This document shows positions 30,681-44,300 of a stretch of DNA of 64,000 nucleotides, in pieces; position 1 is the first letter of the stretch; each line of letters opens with the position of its first letter. The stretch lies in NCBI GenBank assembly GCA_907163375.1, contig CAJQUW010008996.1:377001-441000 (forward strand), given 5' to 3'. The notes beneath the pieces are model-generated. The model ran no database searches and was not told the DNA's origin. It saw nothing but the letters and a program-made list of their open reading frames with translations. The DNA is from Prostheceraeus crozeri. Taxonomy: Eukaryota; Platyhelminthes; Polycladida; Euryleptidae. The position numbers and the translations under genes were made by a program.

Positions 30681-33600
30681 GTAAGTCGGTTTGTGAATTA
30701 AGCACTGAAAGCGTCAATTTCATCAATTTCCGTTCGCATTGCAGCGCCAATCGGGACAACGAGTAAGTCACATTCAAGTTATATTTTAATCAAGGCTAAT
30801 TTAGTAGTAGCTAAATAGCTTCTACAGCTAATGATAACTTTTAGCATTTTGGAGTATTTTCTTCATGATTGTTTTCCTTATTCTTCTTCCTATTTCTTCC
30901 TTGTGGCCATGCTGTTGTTCATCCCACTATTATTCTTTTTGCGTTGGGTGAAGCAAGAATGCAGGGTGTACTTGCTTTTTCTCATGTTTGATCCGAAAAA
31001 TATTTGAGCCAAGGTATCTCTCCAACGCAAAGCTACAGTGCCGATGATCCCAAATAAAATAGGAGACAAGCTGCTTAACAAGAAAGTTTCCGTATCATGC
31101 CACAGCTGCTTACTGTATGCAGACAGGGTATTGGGCAAGGCTTCATTAAATGTATGTGCTTTAGAAACGGAACTATTAGCTAATCAATGAGTGTCACTGC
31201 AACTCGAAATAGATTTCCACCAAATCCACAATTCATTGCATCTATAAGCTCTGCATAAACCTTCCCATATAGTGAAATTATTGAAGGATCTGTAATAATT
31301 TTACAATAGATAGGTTGAGGAATACACAATGCTTCCAAAATTCGTGCAGCCTAGAATGTACGATTCTGGAAACTTTGTTTGAGATAAAGTAAGTGAGAAC
31401 TACATGTCTAAGTTGCCGGTAATCATTTTTTAGCTGTTTAAAGAACAGTTCGTAATATTTACATCACAAACTATACGTGTAGATTAGGTATATGACTATT
31501 TGACGTTTTTCTCTGATTCTTTTTCCTGTAGCAGGAATGAATGAACTATAATCACTACTAATTCCATTGAAATATAAAAAAGGTCACGCACAAATCACTT
31601 TGAAAATCTGAAAATCGCTTTTCCCCCATTTGTAACTATTTTCCGTAGTCCTAAGTTGCGATAAATTTGACTTCGTTTGTGATCAACACATATTTGTGTC
31701 AATCAATCTAAAAGTTATGTGTAGCGAACCAAAACTAAGAACTCACTTACATTGCATTAGAGCTCACTGTATCGCATTCCTGGAAAAATGGTTTGCATTG
31801 AGGTTCGAAGCTATCAACTGACGGATTATTTCTGGCTGATCGAAAATGTCTTTCATTTTGAGCTTCATTCAGGATTTCTGGAATAAAATTCATTTGAAAT
31901 TCAAAAACACCTCATTTTTGCATGTCCACACGAAAAGTACATTTTTTAGATTGCTGGAAAACAGGGAAACAAAAAGATATTTAAGCAGACTTTGGCTCAA
32001 AGAGCAACTGACACCCTTGAATCAAAGAAATAACAAGATTTGAGAGATAAAAATCATTGAAATCAGAGCTAGGTCAGCATATGGCTGTCCACAACTTTCT
32101 CCGTCATCACATCGACGGGATCAATTCAAATGAAACTGCACATGTAGGATGTCTAACTGGTCTTAAAAGTCGCTTAACAAATGCGCATTGATAATGTATC
32201 ATTTTTCTTGAAAAAATCCATATTTTCTCTAAAATGGGAGTCACAATTCGTCGTCACATCGGCGGCTTTAAATGTGATCTCCTTATCAGAAGAAGTGCTC
32301 AATAAATCTAATATTTTCATGATAAATAGCCTGCCCTTAGACTTCCATAATGGCACAATTAGATTTGACATTCGATCTTTTGACTTTGCTCTGTGCTTCA
32401 AAAATAGCACAAACTGTCATGATATCGATGCCGTCCATATTATGATTTTCAGCGTCGATTCGATGATGGAAATTTAAGTCGCACTGATTGACATAATATC
32501 CTTGGGAGATACTTGATGTACCAACGATGCAAGTGCCTTATGAAGTTATAAGTAGATCTGGAACGACTAGCCAATATTCAAAAATGTTGATTATGATTGA
32601 GATTATGATTAAAGTGTACAAAAGTTTGACTATGATCATGATTGATTGAAGTGTTGAAGAATGAGATTATGATTAAGGAAGCTATAGGCTTGATTATGAT
32701 TATGATTCATTAGGCTGTTCAAAATTGCGATTATGATTAATGTGGTCAGACGCTTCATTATAAGCGCTGGATGGGTTGAATATGATGTTTATTACGGTTT
32801 TCAGACACTCTGTCGAGTCAATGTTAGTTTTAGTGCGTTTAAGTAATAATTTGAATCGTGATAAAAATGATTAATACTGTGCAGTGATGGCAGTTTTTAT
32901 TTAAACCCATTTTCTTGTTCAATTAATAACCTTACTGAATTAGTATTACTGTTATTGTTCGATTTTGTTCAGCGACATCATAGCGTACAAATTGACGAAA
33001 ATATTGAATCCAGTAGACAATTGAGTATGTTTTGATTAGCTAAGGAACACGTGAAGAAAAAACATCGGAGGGAAGATGTTCCATGACGAGGCGTGAACGC
33101 ATGTTCTTGGCTGTGTATCAATAACTGACACTCTCGACGACATTGTGCACTTTCAGTCTTACGTATACGTAAGTGGACAAATCCAAAAAACTCCTAATTC
33201 ATTCATTGTCTTTGGTCAATCAGAGACATGCAATGGTTTCATTTTTTAGAACAATACATTGAACTTTAAGTTGATGCTAGATCTATCTAGTCCATATGCA
33301 TTTTAGATGCAGTTGTCATTGACCTTTGATAACGACGTGCTCAAAGTTCGAAAATGGTGTAAATTCGTATGTCCACAGCTTCAAGTACTAATTCTCGGTG
33401 TGCATATGTCATTGCTACTATCGAGTTAGAGATTACCAAAATGTGTTAAAATGCTGCTAAAGACACGCAGTTATCCGAAATATATTTAATTCGGAGCATG
33501 AATATCTAATTTTTGCGAAAATTGATAACATGTGCCTGTCCACAGTTTCAAATGTCACATAACCGACGCCATATTTGTCACATAACCGATGTTCAGATAT

Positions 33601-33789
33601 TAATCATATCAATAGCTAGAAAACTTCATTTTGAGACTGAGATGCGTGGATACATCCACAGAATAATATATTGCCACATCAATGTTATTAATCAATGATT
33701 TGCTGAACAAGGAACAATATTGTTAGAATATTGTAGAATGTATAATAATATAGAATATAATGATATTGTTAGAATGTATAGTGTATATA

Positions 33790-33863
<74 letters not shown>

Positions 33864-35301
33864 AATTAGAGAATGTTCAAAAATGGACTGAATATAAAGA
33901 AGATCAAGAATCAATCAAAGAAAAACTCAAAAGACTGCCCAAACCGGTTTCAACAGTCTGTCTGGCTTCTCACGGGCAAATGTATTGAATGCAAATGAAA
34001 GATATCACTAAGGTGACACAAAATGATGAGATCATATAGATTACTGAAATCTAGGAATTTATGCACATGAACATAGTAAACAATATCACTTAATTAATCT
34101 GTTCAATGAAGGCTTGAGAATTTTAATACATAGATTTTCTTTGTCCTCACGAGTATATTTATCACTGTTATTTGGCAGCTTCAATATGGGCATAGCATGG
34201 AATGGAGGGTCAAAGTCCTTAGCACATGATGACACATGTTCACTTACATGTAGTGTTCTGTAATTTTGGCCACGGATCTGCTGGCGGTGGACTCTGATGC
34301 GTGATCTAAAAATGTCCCCTGTCTGTCCCACATAAATTTGATGACACCCTAGACATTTCAAGACATAAATTACATCCCTTGAAGCACACGATAAGTTCGA
34401 TTTTATTTGGAAGGTCTTCGTTTCATTATTAAGCAAATAAGAAAAGCAAGCCCCTTCTAGAATGCATCTACAACATTCAAATTTTTTGTCTCCGCACTTT
34501 TTAACTCCAGTTACTGTTGTCCTGTTATTTTTGCGCAATAGATGCAAAAGTGAAGGTGGCTGACGTTTTCATCATTAAAGCTAAGCTCTCCTTTCGATAA
34601 ATATGATTTGATCAACACTTTCCGTCAGCCACCTTCACTTTTGCATCGATTGCGCAAAAATAACAGGACAACAGTAACTGGAGTTAAAAAGTGCGGAGAC
34701 AAAAAATTTGAATGTTGTAGATGCATTCTAGAAGGGGCTTGCTTTTCTTATTTGCTTAATAATGAAACGAAGACCTTCCAAATAAAATCGAACTTATCGT
34801 GTGCCTCAAGGGATGTAATTTATGTCTTGAAATGTCTAGGGTGTCAACAAATTTATGTGGGACAGACTGGGGACATTTTTAGATCACGCATCAGAGTCCA
34901 CCGCCAGCAGATCCGTGACCAAAATTACAGAACACTACATGTAAGTGAACATGTGTCATCATGTGCTAAGGACTTTGACCCTCCATTCCATGCTATGCCC
35001 ATATTGAAGCTGCCAAATAACAGTGATAAATATACTCGTGAGGACAAAGAAAATCTATGTATTAAAATTCTCAAGCCTTCATTGAACAGATTAATTAAGT
35101 GATATTGTTTACTATGTTCATGTGCATAAATTCCTAGATTTCAGTAATCTATATGATCTCATCATTTTGTGTCACCTTAGTGATATCTTTCATTTGCATT
35201 CAATACATTTGCCCGTGAGAAGCCAGACAGACTGGTGAAACCGGTTTGGGCAGTCTTTTGAGTTTTTCTTTGATTGATTCCGAGGGACATTATCTTATTT
35301 A

Positions 35302-35358
<57 letters not shown>

Positions 35359-38300
35359 GATATAAGAAATATTGCGAACTGTTGGGTGACTACACACTCA
35401 ATCCTGCTTTTCCTGACCGTTGAAATCATTTTCTCATAAAGTTTGAATACAGAATCTATTAATACTATCATCAGATGATATCATCATATAAATGCTACGA
35501 GTATCTATCAGATGGCATTTTCTCTTCCATTTTTATACAGATCTAATTTTTGTACAGTACTACGTTTGCTATTTCATTCTATCAACAGTTTCTGCATTAA
35601 TATATGCTTACTGACAAGTAAATTATCTCAAAGACTTTCAATCAATTTGTTATGATGCGATGCATGTATAGCATTGTTCAAAACAGCAACGACATGCTCA
35701 AAAAAGAATGATACTGAATTATTGGTCTTGGACAATCGGCATGCTGGTATACTAGGCCTATATGAACTTTTGATGACCAACTTAGATAATGTAAAAATAT
35801 TTGAGCAAGTTGACCTGTAATATTGGAGTAATATCATCTCATGTAATTCATTACATAATATTTCATTGCAATTCCACGTCATTCGTTGAATGTCTGCATC
35901 GTTGTCACATAGCCAACGCCATGTGTCACATAACCAACGCCATGTGTCACATAACCGACGCCATGATTTCAACTATGGTGATTTTTTAACAAATTACACA
36001 CAAATGTTGTGGTTCTCACATACTCAAGATTGATCTATGATGGAACACACATTATTTAATGTAACATTTAATGAAATCCGGGACAAAAATTTTCTAAGAC
36101 AAACAAAAATTGCTTCAAATTAGGAGCTTTTTTGATTTGCTCAAGTACTATATATAGTCTAGCTGTCAATCTGCCATCGGCGGCCCAGTTCTGATCTCAA
36201 CTGATGTTCGGATGACTAAGATAAAATTTAATCAAATTTGCTGATTAATTAACGTGATTTTGATTATGATTAGTGATTGATTAAATTTTCGGGACATTGA
36301 TTATGATTGAGATTAATAATTGAACTAAATTTGAATGACGTGATTATGATTAGCATCAAAAAGTTAATTGATTAAGATTTTGAATGATTAAATGATTGAT
36401 TAATCCAGCTCTAGTTACAAGTGTAGCGACTGGAAAACCAAGGCGCGGATTTCCCTGTTTCTACACCTACACCTTGCAAACAGTTCCTGTGCATCAATCG
36501 AGTGGGGTTTAAGTTTCTCTCTCTCCATCTTTCAATCAACGAGTCGCTTCTCTTAAAGGGAGAAAGTGATAAAAGAAGGAGCCGTTTTATTGATCACAAA
36601 CTCCGGTGCAATTCTGAAGATTTTTTACAGATAATCTATATTAAATGGGGTATCAGAATCTGAGAACGAGATAACAAGATGAGGATAACGGAAAGCACAG
36701 GAGAGAACAGCAACTGTCATGGCAGCTGGCATTGATGATCAAACTATACGAGTAATTGTGGAACTTGAGTTTTAAGTAGACTACCTAATTCATTTTAATA
36801 CAATGCATCCAACTGATATTAATGTAAAAATCAATATTCTCTAGAGTCTTGCATAGCCTACTGCACGTCAAGTCCAAACATAGGAATCTCTTCAACCTTG
36901 CGAGTATAGGGCTAGGCATAGATAATGCTAATTTTATCAAATCTCCTTTGAAAATAAAAAACACAACATAATCGTAATAATAACAATTCCTTTATTCAAT
37001 GAAAAGGAAATCAAAAAGACAATTAAGATAGACTATGCAAGATACAAATTCTCAGTGAAATAACAACTTATAAAATTGACTCAAGTCCATTGTAAATAAT
37101 AATTGAATACACTGTGAAACAATTCCCCCTCCTGCTCGTTAGACCTGCAGGAACAGAAACTCGATTGTCTGCAATTGATGGAACTAATGAGTGTAAGGGA
37201 TGGTCAAGTGAGTTCGCTGACCAGAGTAGCTTCTTGTAGGATGACTTGTACTTATCAAAAAAATGGTACAGCTAGCAAAGGCACACGAACAATCTGAAGA
37301 ACAGATGACACGTCGTGCACGACGAAAAGTTTTATCTACAATATGACAGCAATTAGAATTTAAATGACTAAAGAGAGATGCACAGTACAGAAATATACTT
37401 TCCATCATTGCTTTGTAAAACAACCATAATAAGTTGTAATAATTCCAATACTTTCATCTTTTTCATGCTGCACTCAAATGCTATAGAACTAGTGTTAGAT
37501 TTTGTCAATCACTTCACACTGTAAACTGTAAATCGTAAATATCCTTTAAATTAACAGCTAAAGATGTTTTCACGGTTTTTTACAGTTATTTACAGTCTGA
37601 ACTGTTAATATCCGTGAAAACAGACGTTTTTTATCTGATATGAACGGATGGTAACTGTTACGTCATCACTCATCACGTGGTGACGTCATCACTTTAACAG
37701 ATTTTTACGGATATTTTCTGTGAAGCTTTTCTGTGTTTTTAACGGTGTACAGTTGCATTTTGACACTGTGGATTACTGCAATATTGCTATGGTGTTTATC
37801 ATGCGAGTATAAAGATCATGATGATGTGATCGCAAAATAGTAGAGTAGGTTAGAAGGCCTATGTTGAATGCCAACATGAAGCATGATAAAGAGTTTAAGC
37901 TTGCGCATTGTACATTATGGCATATTTGTTGATGAATAGCATTTATGATTATTCATTTCTTGTGTGTGTGTGTGTGTGTGCTAGGGCTACTGTACATGCA
38001 CTTGTCTTCCGTGTCTGTTTTTGGAGAGGCCTAGACCTTTCACAGAGGCAGATGTCTCATCAAGCATACTCAAATTCAAGTCTTCATTGATTCTTTATCA
38101 TCACATTGTTAAGAAAATGTTAACAAATTCGTCGGCAGAGCTTTGGTGACTTTTTTATACGTTGAATGTTGTGTTGGCCTATCACGACTCCGCCTTATAA
38201 AGCAATCACACTACAAACTATCCATGATCTAGGCTACTAAGACAAACCCTGCACAAAACCCAAAATTCAACCATTAAGCAACCAGAAATTTCTCCTAATC

Positions 38301-41300
38301 TAATTCTAAATAAATTCTATAACTTATTTTATATTATTATATTTTATATATTTATTTTATATTAGTTTTCGTGTAAACCGCATTGTGAAAATGCAGCAAT
38401 TCGAAGTCGATTTGGCCTAAATGTATCCGACCTATATCCTAGTCATGGCACTTATTCATGGATATCGATGCTCATCCTCAACTAAAACTTGCATGTACCT
38501 ATAACTTTGAAACTGAATCTTCAAAAAATATAATTGTCAAAGGAATCTCATATAGTCTACACTTGCGGCAACCTGTGGAAATGAAAGACTAATACCATAA
38601 TTCCATAAGTCAATAGAATTAATTGGATGTACACTACAAATTCATTATAAAGCATACATATAAATACATGCATGCCTGCATAAATCTACATCAGGGATGA
38701 AACTAATGGAGACAGTTGTGCTCCTCTGTTTGACTTTCAAATTAGTCTAGTTAATTATTTCAAGTAGGCCTAGTCTAGGCCTACCTCAATTCAAGATGTT
38801 TTAATGTGAATATAAGAGAATGACCATAAAGTAAGCAAGTAAATACATTCCCGCTGTTTTCAGCTATTAACTCTTGTTATAGAAACAGTATGACAGCTGG
38901 AAACAGTTCCGAAATTTGAATTTAGAATCGTATCTATTGCAGGCTAATTAAGCCTATTTGTGTTGCACCTTAAGTCTAGACTATCAGCTTACTGAATTCA
39001 TCATGAATACCATGATATGTGAAATTATGAATGGATGCCCTTCACAGACTATTGGAGCATAAAAATTAATAAAAACATGGATGTAATGATGTACATTAAC
39101 TTTCAGTTATCACATCGACACATCAGCGTCATCACATCGACGCCCTCGTATCAGAAACTCGGCTACAGATTTCCTACCAGTAATTAGATTGTGGTTTAGC
39201 ACGCATTTTGTATGTTGTAAGAGCCAAATACAACTATCAGGAGCAAAAGAAAAATTTTCGAGAATTTTTGAGTGGACAGAAAGGGGGACCACTTTTGTTG
39301 GATTTTCACACCATATACACAAATCAACCTGCCCAGAATAATCATTTATCTATATTAAAAACAAATTGCAATATATAAATACATATGTAGAGAGTATAAA
39401 TATACAATTGCAAATATATACAAACATATTGTACATATTACACAAATATATACAATACAATACATAAATATATATACAAATAATTTTTATATTTTATTAC
39501 ATGTGTTATCCGTCAGCGGACTTCAGTTACAATAAGATGAATCGCCCAATGAAGAGCCGCAGACCTTCAGTTGTGTTGCATATTAGTCTGCAATCGGTCG
39601 ACATCTTCTTTTCTTCTTTCACAAGCTAACAGCCGCTTAATATTAACAGGCGCAGTGGCCTTGCGGTAGAGTGCTTGCTCCGCGTCCGGGAGACCTGTGC
39701 TCAAGCCATGACCGGTTCGAACCTCTGACTTCTCAAATAGGCAGGCACACTTTGTTTTCTTGCTCAGCGCAAAACAATTAGAGTGGGATGCATAGACTTC
39801 CATCACATGGAGAAAGCGTCTCCCCTAAAATGTAAACAGAATCTTTATGAATTTTGTACATTAATTTATTGTACTAGAAGAATGTTGACTATGTACATGC
39901 TTTTCAATTGCGCATATTAAGGGATATCAGCTGCAGGGAATCATCGATTTTCCGGAAGACTTGAGGCAAAGGGCTGGCCAATGATCCGGATTACGACGCC
40001 CTGCTAGTATATTTGCATTAATCTATACATGCGACAACTTTATCTAAATTAGATTATTATATTTTCAGAAAAAGGTTTCCAAGTCATTGTTGGTCTCTTT
40101 ACTCACCAACAAGCTATAGAAAAATGCGAAAGAGAAGGTGGGAAGATTGCTCGCATCCGGGGTGCTCTTGAACAAGCAGCACTGGAAGCTGCTTTGATGG
40201 AAGTTCCCCACGTCCAACGAAAAGCCTGGATTGGACTTAGAAGGATCAACGGAGCTACGATCCTATTTGACCTTTCGGACAAATGGTTCAGATTCCAGTG
40301 AGTACATGCGTAAAATCAAATGACAACCGACAAACAGCCAATCAAGAACACGATGACACCACTGCTGTGCGGAAAAATCTTGTCCTCTAAATCTGTGAAG
40401 GCAGACTGCCATGATATGAAAATTGAAGACATTAATGTAGGACATTAGAGGGTGCGTAGGTGCCTGAAAATGTCCTACATTGTTGCTCGAAAATATCTAA
40501 GTTAATATTATTGTGTGTAATTGAAATGGCGTGGGCAGCAATGCATAATAGTCCGGCAGCCAGAACGAGTTTCTGCAGGGAACGAGGCCGAAAATGAGAC
40601 TTTCACAGAATGATGCTCACCCTATCACTACTACGAATCGGTACGTCTGCCGAGTTCTAGTTCTTGTCAGACACGATCAAAGAAAAACACAGTAAATCCA
40701 ATGGGACGCAGATTGGAGTTTTTGGTTAAAATCAGATTTCCTATGTTTTCGTTTATCAAGTGGAGAGTATTAAGTCTAGAGTCACAATTTTTGACAAGGA
40801 ATCAATGTTATCATGCTTCTGATGGGCAATGTATTTGAGAATGTGATTGGAAGTGGATAAAGTTGCTCAAAGTGTTTGTGTTTGCCGACATTAAGAGGCT
40901 CGCCAAATTTAAATGTGCTTTGCTTTACAGACAGGGGTGCATGAACATAAAAGGAAATGACCTGAAGACATTCCATGCCAAAAAATTATCACTCTGGGCT
41001 TAGTGATTTTCGTTTAATTAGAGAAAACAGACTAAATTTCATTTTAGCCAAAAACTGCAATCTGTGTCCCATTGGACTTCCATGATCGTGTCTGACAAGA
41101 AGAAGAACTCACTAGAACTCGTATAGGTAAATGTTTACGGAAAATACTCCAACTGTTATTAACTTTCTCTTTATTGATGCAGACGTTTCGGTGGCTGCTG
41201 CGCACCTTGATCACTGCCGATTACAGAATGGAACTCACTAAAACTCGGCAGACGCGCGGATTAGTAGTAGGCATTAGGTGTACATCATTCTATGAAAGTC

Positions 41301-44300
41301 TCATTTTCGGCCTCGTTCCCTGCAGAAACTCATGCTGGCTGCCGGACTATAACTGCGAGCATATTTGAGAGGACAGCAATGACTAGACGAGGCTGGCAGT
41401 CATTGCTGTCCGAATTCAAGCATGCTCACAGTTGAATTGATTCTATGGTAAAATCATTGCGGTGAGGATTACATGATACATGTACATATAGAATATGCAA
41501 TACATAGATATCATGTTACAATGCTATGAATACACATGTAGATATACGCTAATTGTCAGTTCTAGTCTACGAGATTGCTACTTTATAGCATTCCACGAGT
41601 TATACATGTATATCTTAAATGTAAAGTTCACGTTTTGTAAACCCAATATTTTAGCCACAGGAGCCATGAAATAATTTACCAACACCTTTTTCGATATTTT
41701 TTGATTTCCACCTCTAACTATATGAATTTTGAGTTTGAAGTTGATTTGCAACTTCAGTAGTTTGCCCGTTCAGGAAATATGCTAGAGTAATTATGTTAAT
41801 TGATACTCCCATACTTTTTACCTCTTCATGATGACTAATATTACGGATGCTCTATACATACTACTTATAAATACACATTCATAAATAAATAACTGAGCGA
41901 ATTACGCACCGAGTAATTCTCTAGTATTCGCCGATGTTGTTCTGAAAGATTTAGTGATATAATTATTGATACATGAAGCTATAAATCTTACTGATATGAT
42001 TCAGACAAATATTTTTTCTACAAATACTTTTGCGATAACTAAATTTTAAATGCTATTTGTAGTGACAAGAGCCGTTTGAAATGCAAAATCGACAACATCA
42101 CCAGATGGAGCATGCTATAAACAAGTTTTACTGTATTTTAGATGCAATTGCGATTCTTTTGAAAAATGACTGCTAGAATTTTAAAATGCTATTTATAGTA
42201 ACAGGATCAACTTGGAATGGAAAACTGATACCACCATCGCACAATCATTTATGTTGTGCCATATAATTCAATGATTTAGAAGATCTTAGGAGCACCTAAT
42301 GCAGGGTGTCCATATAGAAACCGGACGATTTCTCAGATTGAATAGATATCGTCCTAATACGACTTTTTAGATACTTTGGAATGCGCGATTCTGTTTTCTA
42401 GTAAAGAATTTCTTCATGCAATAATCATTTGTTTCAAACAATCATGTTTTTGACAATGAAGTCAAATGAACGCATGGTCAGAGACTTTTAACTAAAAGAC
42501 CAGCTTTGATCCGTGTAATTTCTTTATTCTACGTCAAAAATAGAGAGGAAAATCATTTCTTTCCAAGGACATAGGGAAAATGTGCACCATTCATTACTAA
42601 ACAGACACCCACTCGTACATCGAAATTTACAATCAGTCTTTGCAAGACATCAGGACACTAGGTGACATTGCCACGCGTAATTCACGCGTAATTACGGAGC
42701 ACCCCAAACATCCGTGGTTAAGGGAAGTTTATACTTCTACGCGCATGCATGCGCGCTGCACTAGGAGTCAGCAATCACGTGATCTGATGCTGTCAAAACT
42801 TGGGGAATGTTTACGAATACGTGCGGGCGAGCGTTTATAGTTTACGCGTCCTCAACGGTTCCGCGCTGCCACTTGAACCACGGATGTTCTGTCTTCCCTG
42901 AGCATGAAATTGAGGTGCTAACACATTGTTTAGCCTCTGATACGTACAGATGCATCAGACGCAAAGTCTACATAACAGAACTGCCGATAGATGTTGCAGA
43001 AATGTCACGCGTAGCCACGGATGTTCAGGGTCATGTGTGTTTACTCGTAGTCTACGCGTGAAATACGCGTAATTGAACGCGGCATGTCACCTAGTGGAGT
43101 TAATTATGCCGTCGATGGCGCTCGAGATTCCTGCTTTGAGGTCATTCAATGAAATGGGCACGCCGTCGCGATAGGCCACATCTTTCAGGTAGCCGAACAA
43201 CCAAAAGACGTTGGGGGCAAGATCGGGACACCTTGGGGGCCAGCACGGATCTTTTCTGATAACCCGCCACCCAAAGACAGAGTTGTAAGTGGATCGTGGG
43301 TCATGGGTCAAGTGGGTCAGGTGGGTAACAAAATCGCGTGGGTCACGTGGGTCGTGGGTCAGACTTAGTTGACCCACTTCCAACCAGTTTGACCCATGAT
43401 AGATTTGACAATCTCAAATACTGTAAACTTCATTTATTCGCATTCTTATCATTCATGAGACATGATTGAGTCAGTGTCATTGAAAGGAGTGATGGATGCA
43501 CACAGTCAAAATATGCAACACCATTGACTTTCACAAGTCTGATGCAGTTTCGAAAGGGGACGGAATTCACACAAATTAAAGGCTCGAAAACAATTGCTGC
43601 TGTCTACTGAGAGAGAGAAGCTTGGTGGATGGAGAGAAGTTGTTTGAGTACAATTGTGTCTGCTCGATTATCGGTCGCTATGTCTGACGATACCCAATGA
43701 TGTGTGACCTTGATTTCAGAGATACAGCTACTGAAGAAGTCAAGTATTCAGAGGTTTTATTCATCTTGAAAATTTTCTTGCAATGCCAGCTGACCTTCGT
43801 TTTGTTTGTTTCGTTTGATTTTGTTGGTCTTTCGTAGAAAATATCCTCTGGTAGAGATTAGAATGGTAAATCTCTGGTAAAGAGCCTAAATATTTTCGAA
43901 ATTTGTAATTGATAAAAATATCTTGACAATATGCATGCTTCATATCTAAAGTATTTAGCCGTCCAATCTACTTTCACATCATACATGTTCCATGCATCTC
44001 CATTGCTCATTCGATGCATGATAATCTGGAATGCGCTAATTCATACGACGGTCATTGATATAGACTTATCCCTTTCACACAGACTTATTACGGCAGAGCT
44101 CTGTGAGGAGATTTTTCTTGACACTTCGTATCAATAAAAAGTTTCGTTTTGATATTTGATTTGGTATCAATAAAAATAGGAATATTTACATGATGTCGCT
44201 AGTGATTGTTATCACAACGTACTCGCACATGTAGCGCCACTCATCAGTTCATATATGTACATTATAAGCTAATTAATGAATTATAATATTGTCATCGTCC

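Larger units (their letters stand above)
33908..35280. mobile_element. Head-to-head Penelope-type copies forming a 658-bp-arm palindrome
   Basis: The arms 33908-34565 and 34623-35280 are inverted copies of exactly 658 bases each, nearly identical (the two proteins differ at only a few residues), separated by a 57-bp loop. Each arm holds one GIY-YIG endonuclease frame and the same 3' flank. (TA)n microsatellites lie on both sides (33798-33835, 35299-35354). Inverted, 5'-truncated neighbours are a known arrangement of Penelope-like elements. Confidence 0.9.
32553..36413. mobile_element. Candidate hAT-like element with GATTATGATT-rich ends, holding a Penelope palindrome
   Basis: Short inverted ends TAGATCTGGAAC (32553) and its near complement at 36413 (rc TAGAGCTGGATT) are flanked by eight-base near-duplicates GTTATAAG (32545-32552) and GTTACAAG (36414-36421). 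Both subterminal zones are full of GATTATGATT-type words (32580-32720 and 36235-36405). Arrays of TGTCACATAACCGACGCCA (33549-33590 and 35904-35963) lie inside. No transposase frame. Moderate evidence. Confidence 0.45.

Noticed and set aside
33549-35963. CRISPR-like array from the TGTCACATAACC units
   Set aside because: Units are in direct contact or few, without spacers; this is eukaryotic intronic DNA.
39649-39725. tRNA gene
   Set aside because: Box A and box B are present but the arms do not pair as a cloverleaf and a SINE tail follows.
40782-40976. Small conserved gene (similar frame again at 62607-62837)
   Set aside because: Both frames lie in the interior of the same fold-back repeat family, so similarity comes from repeat copying.
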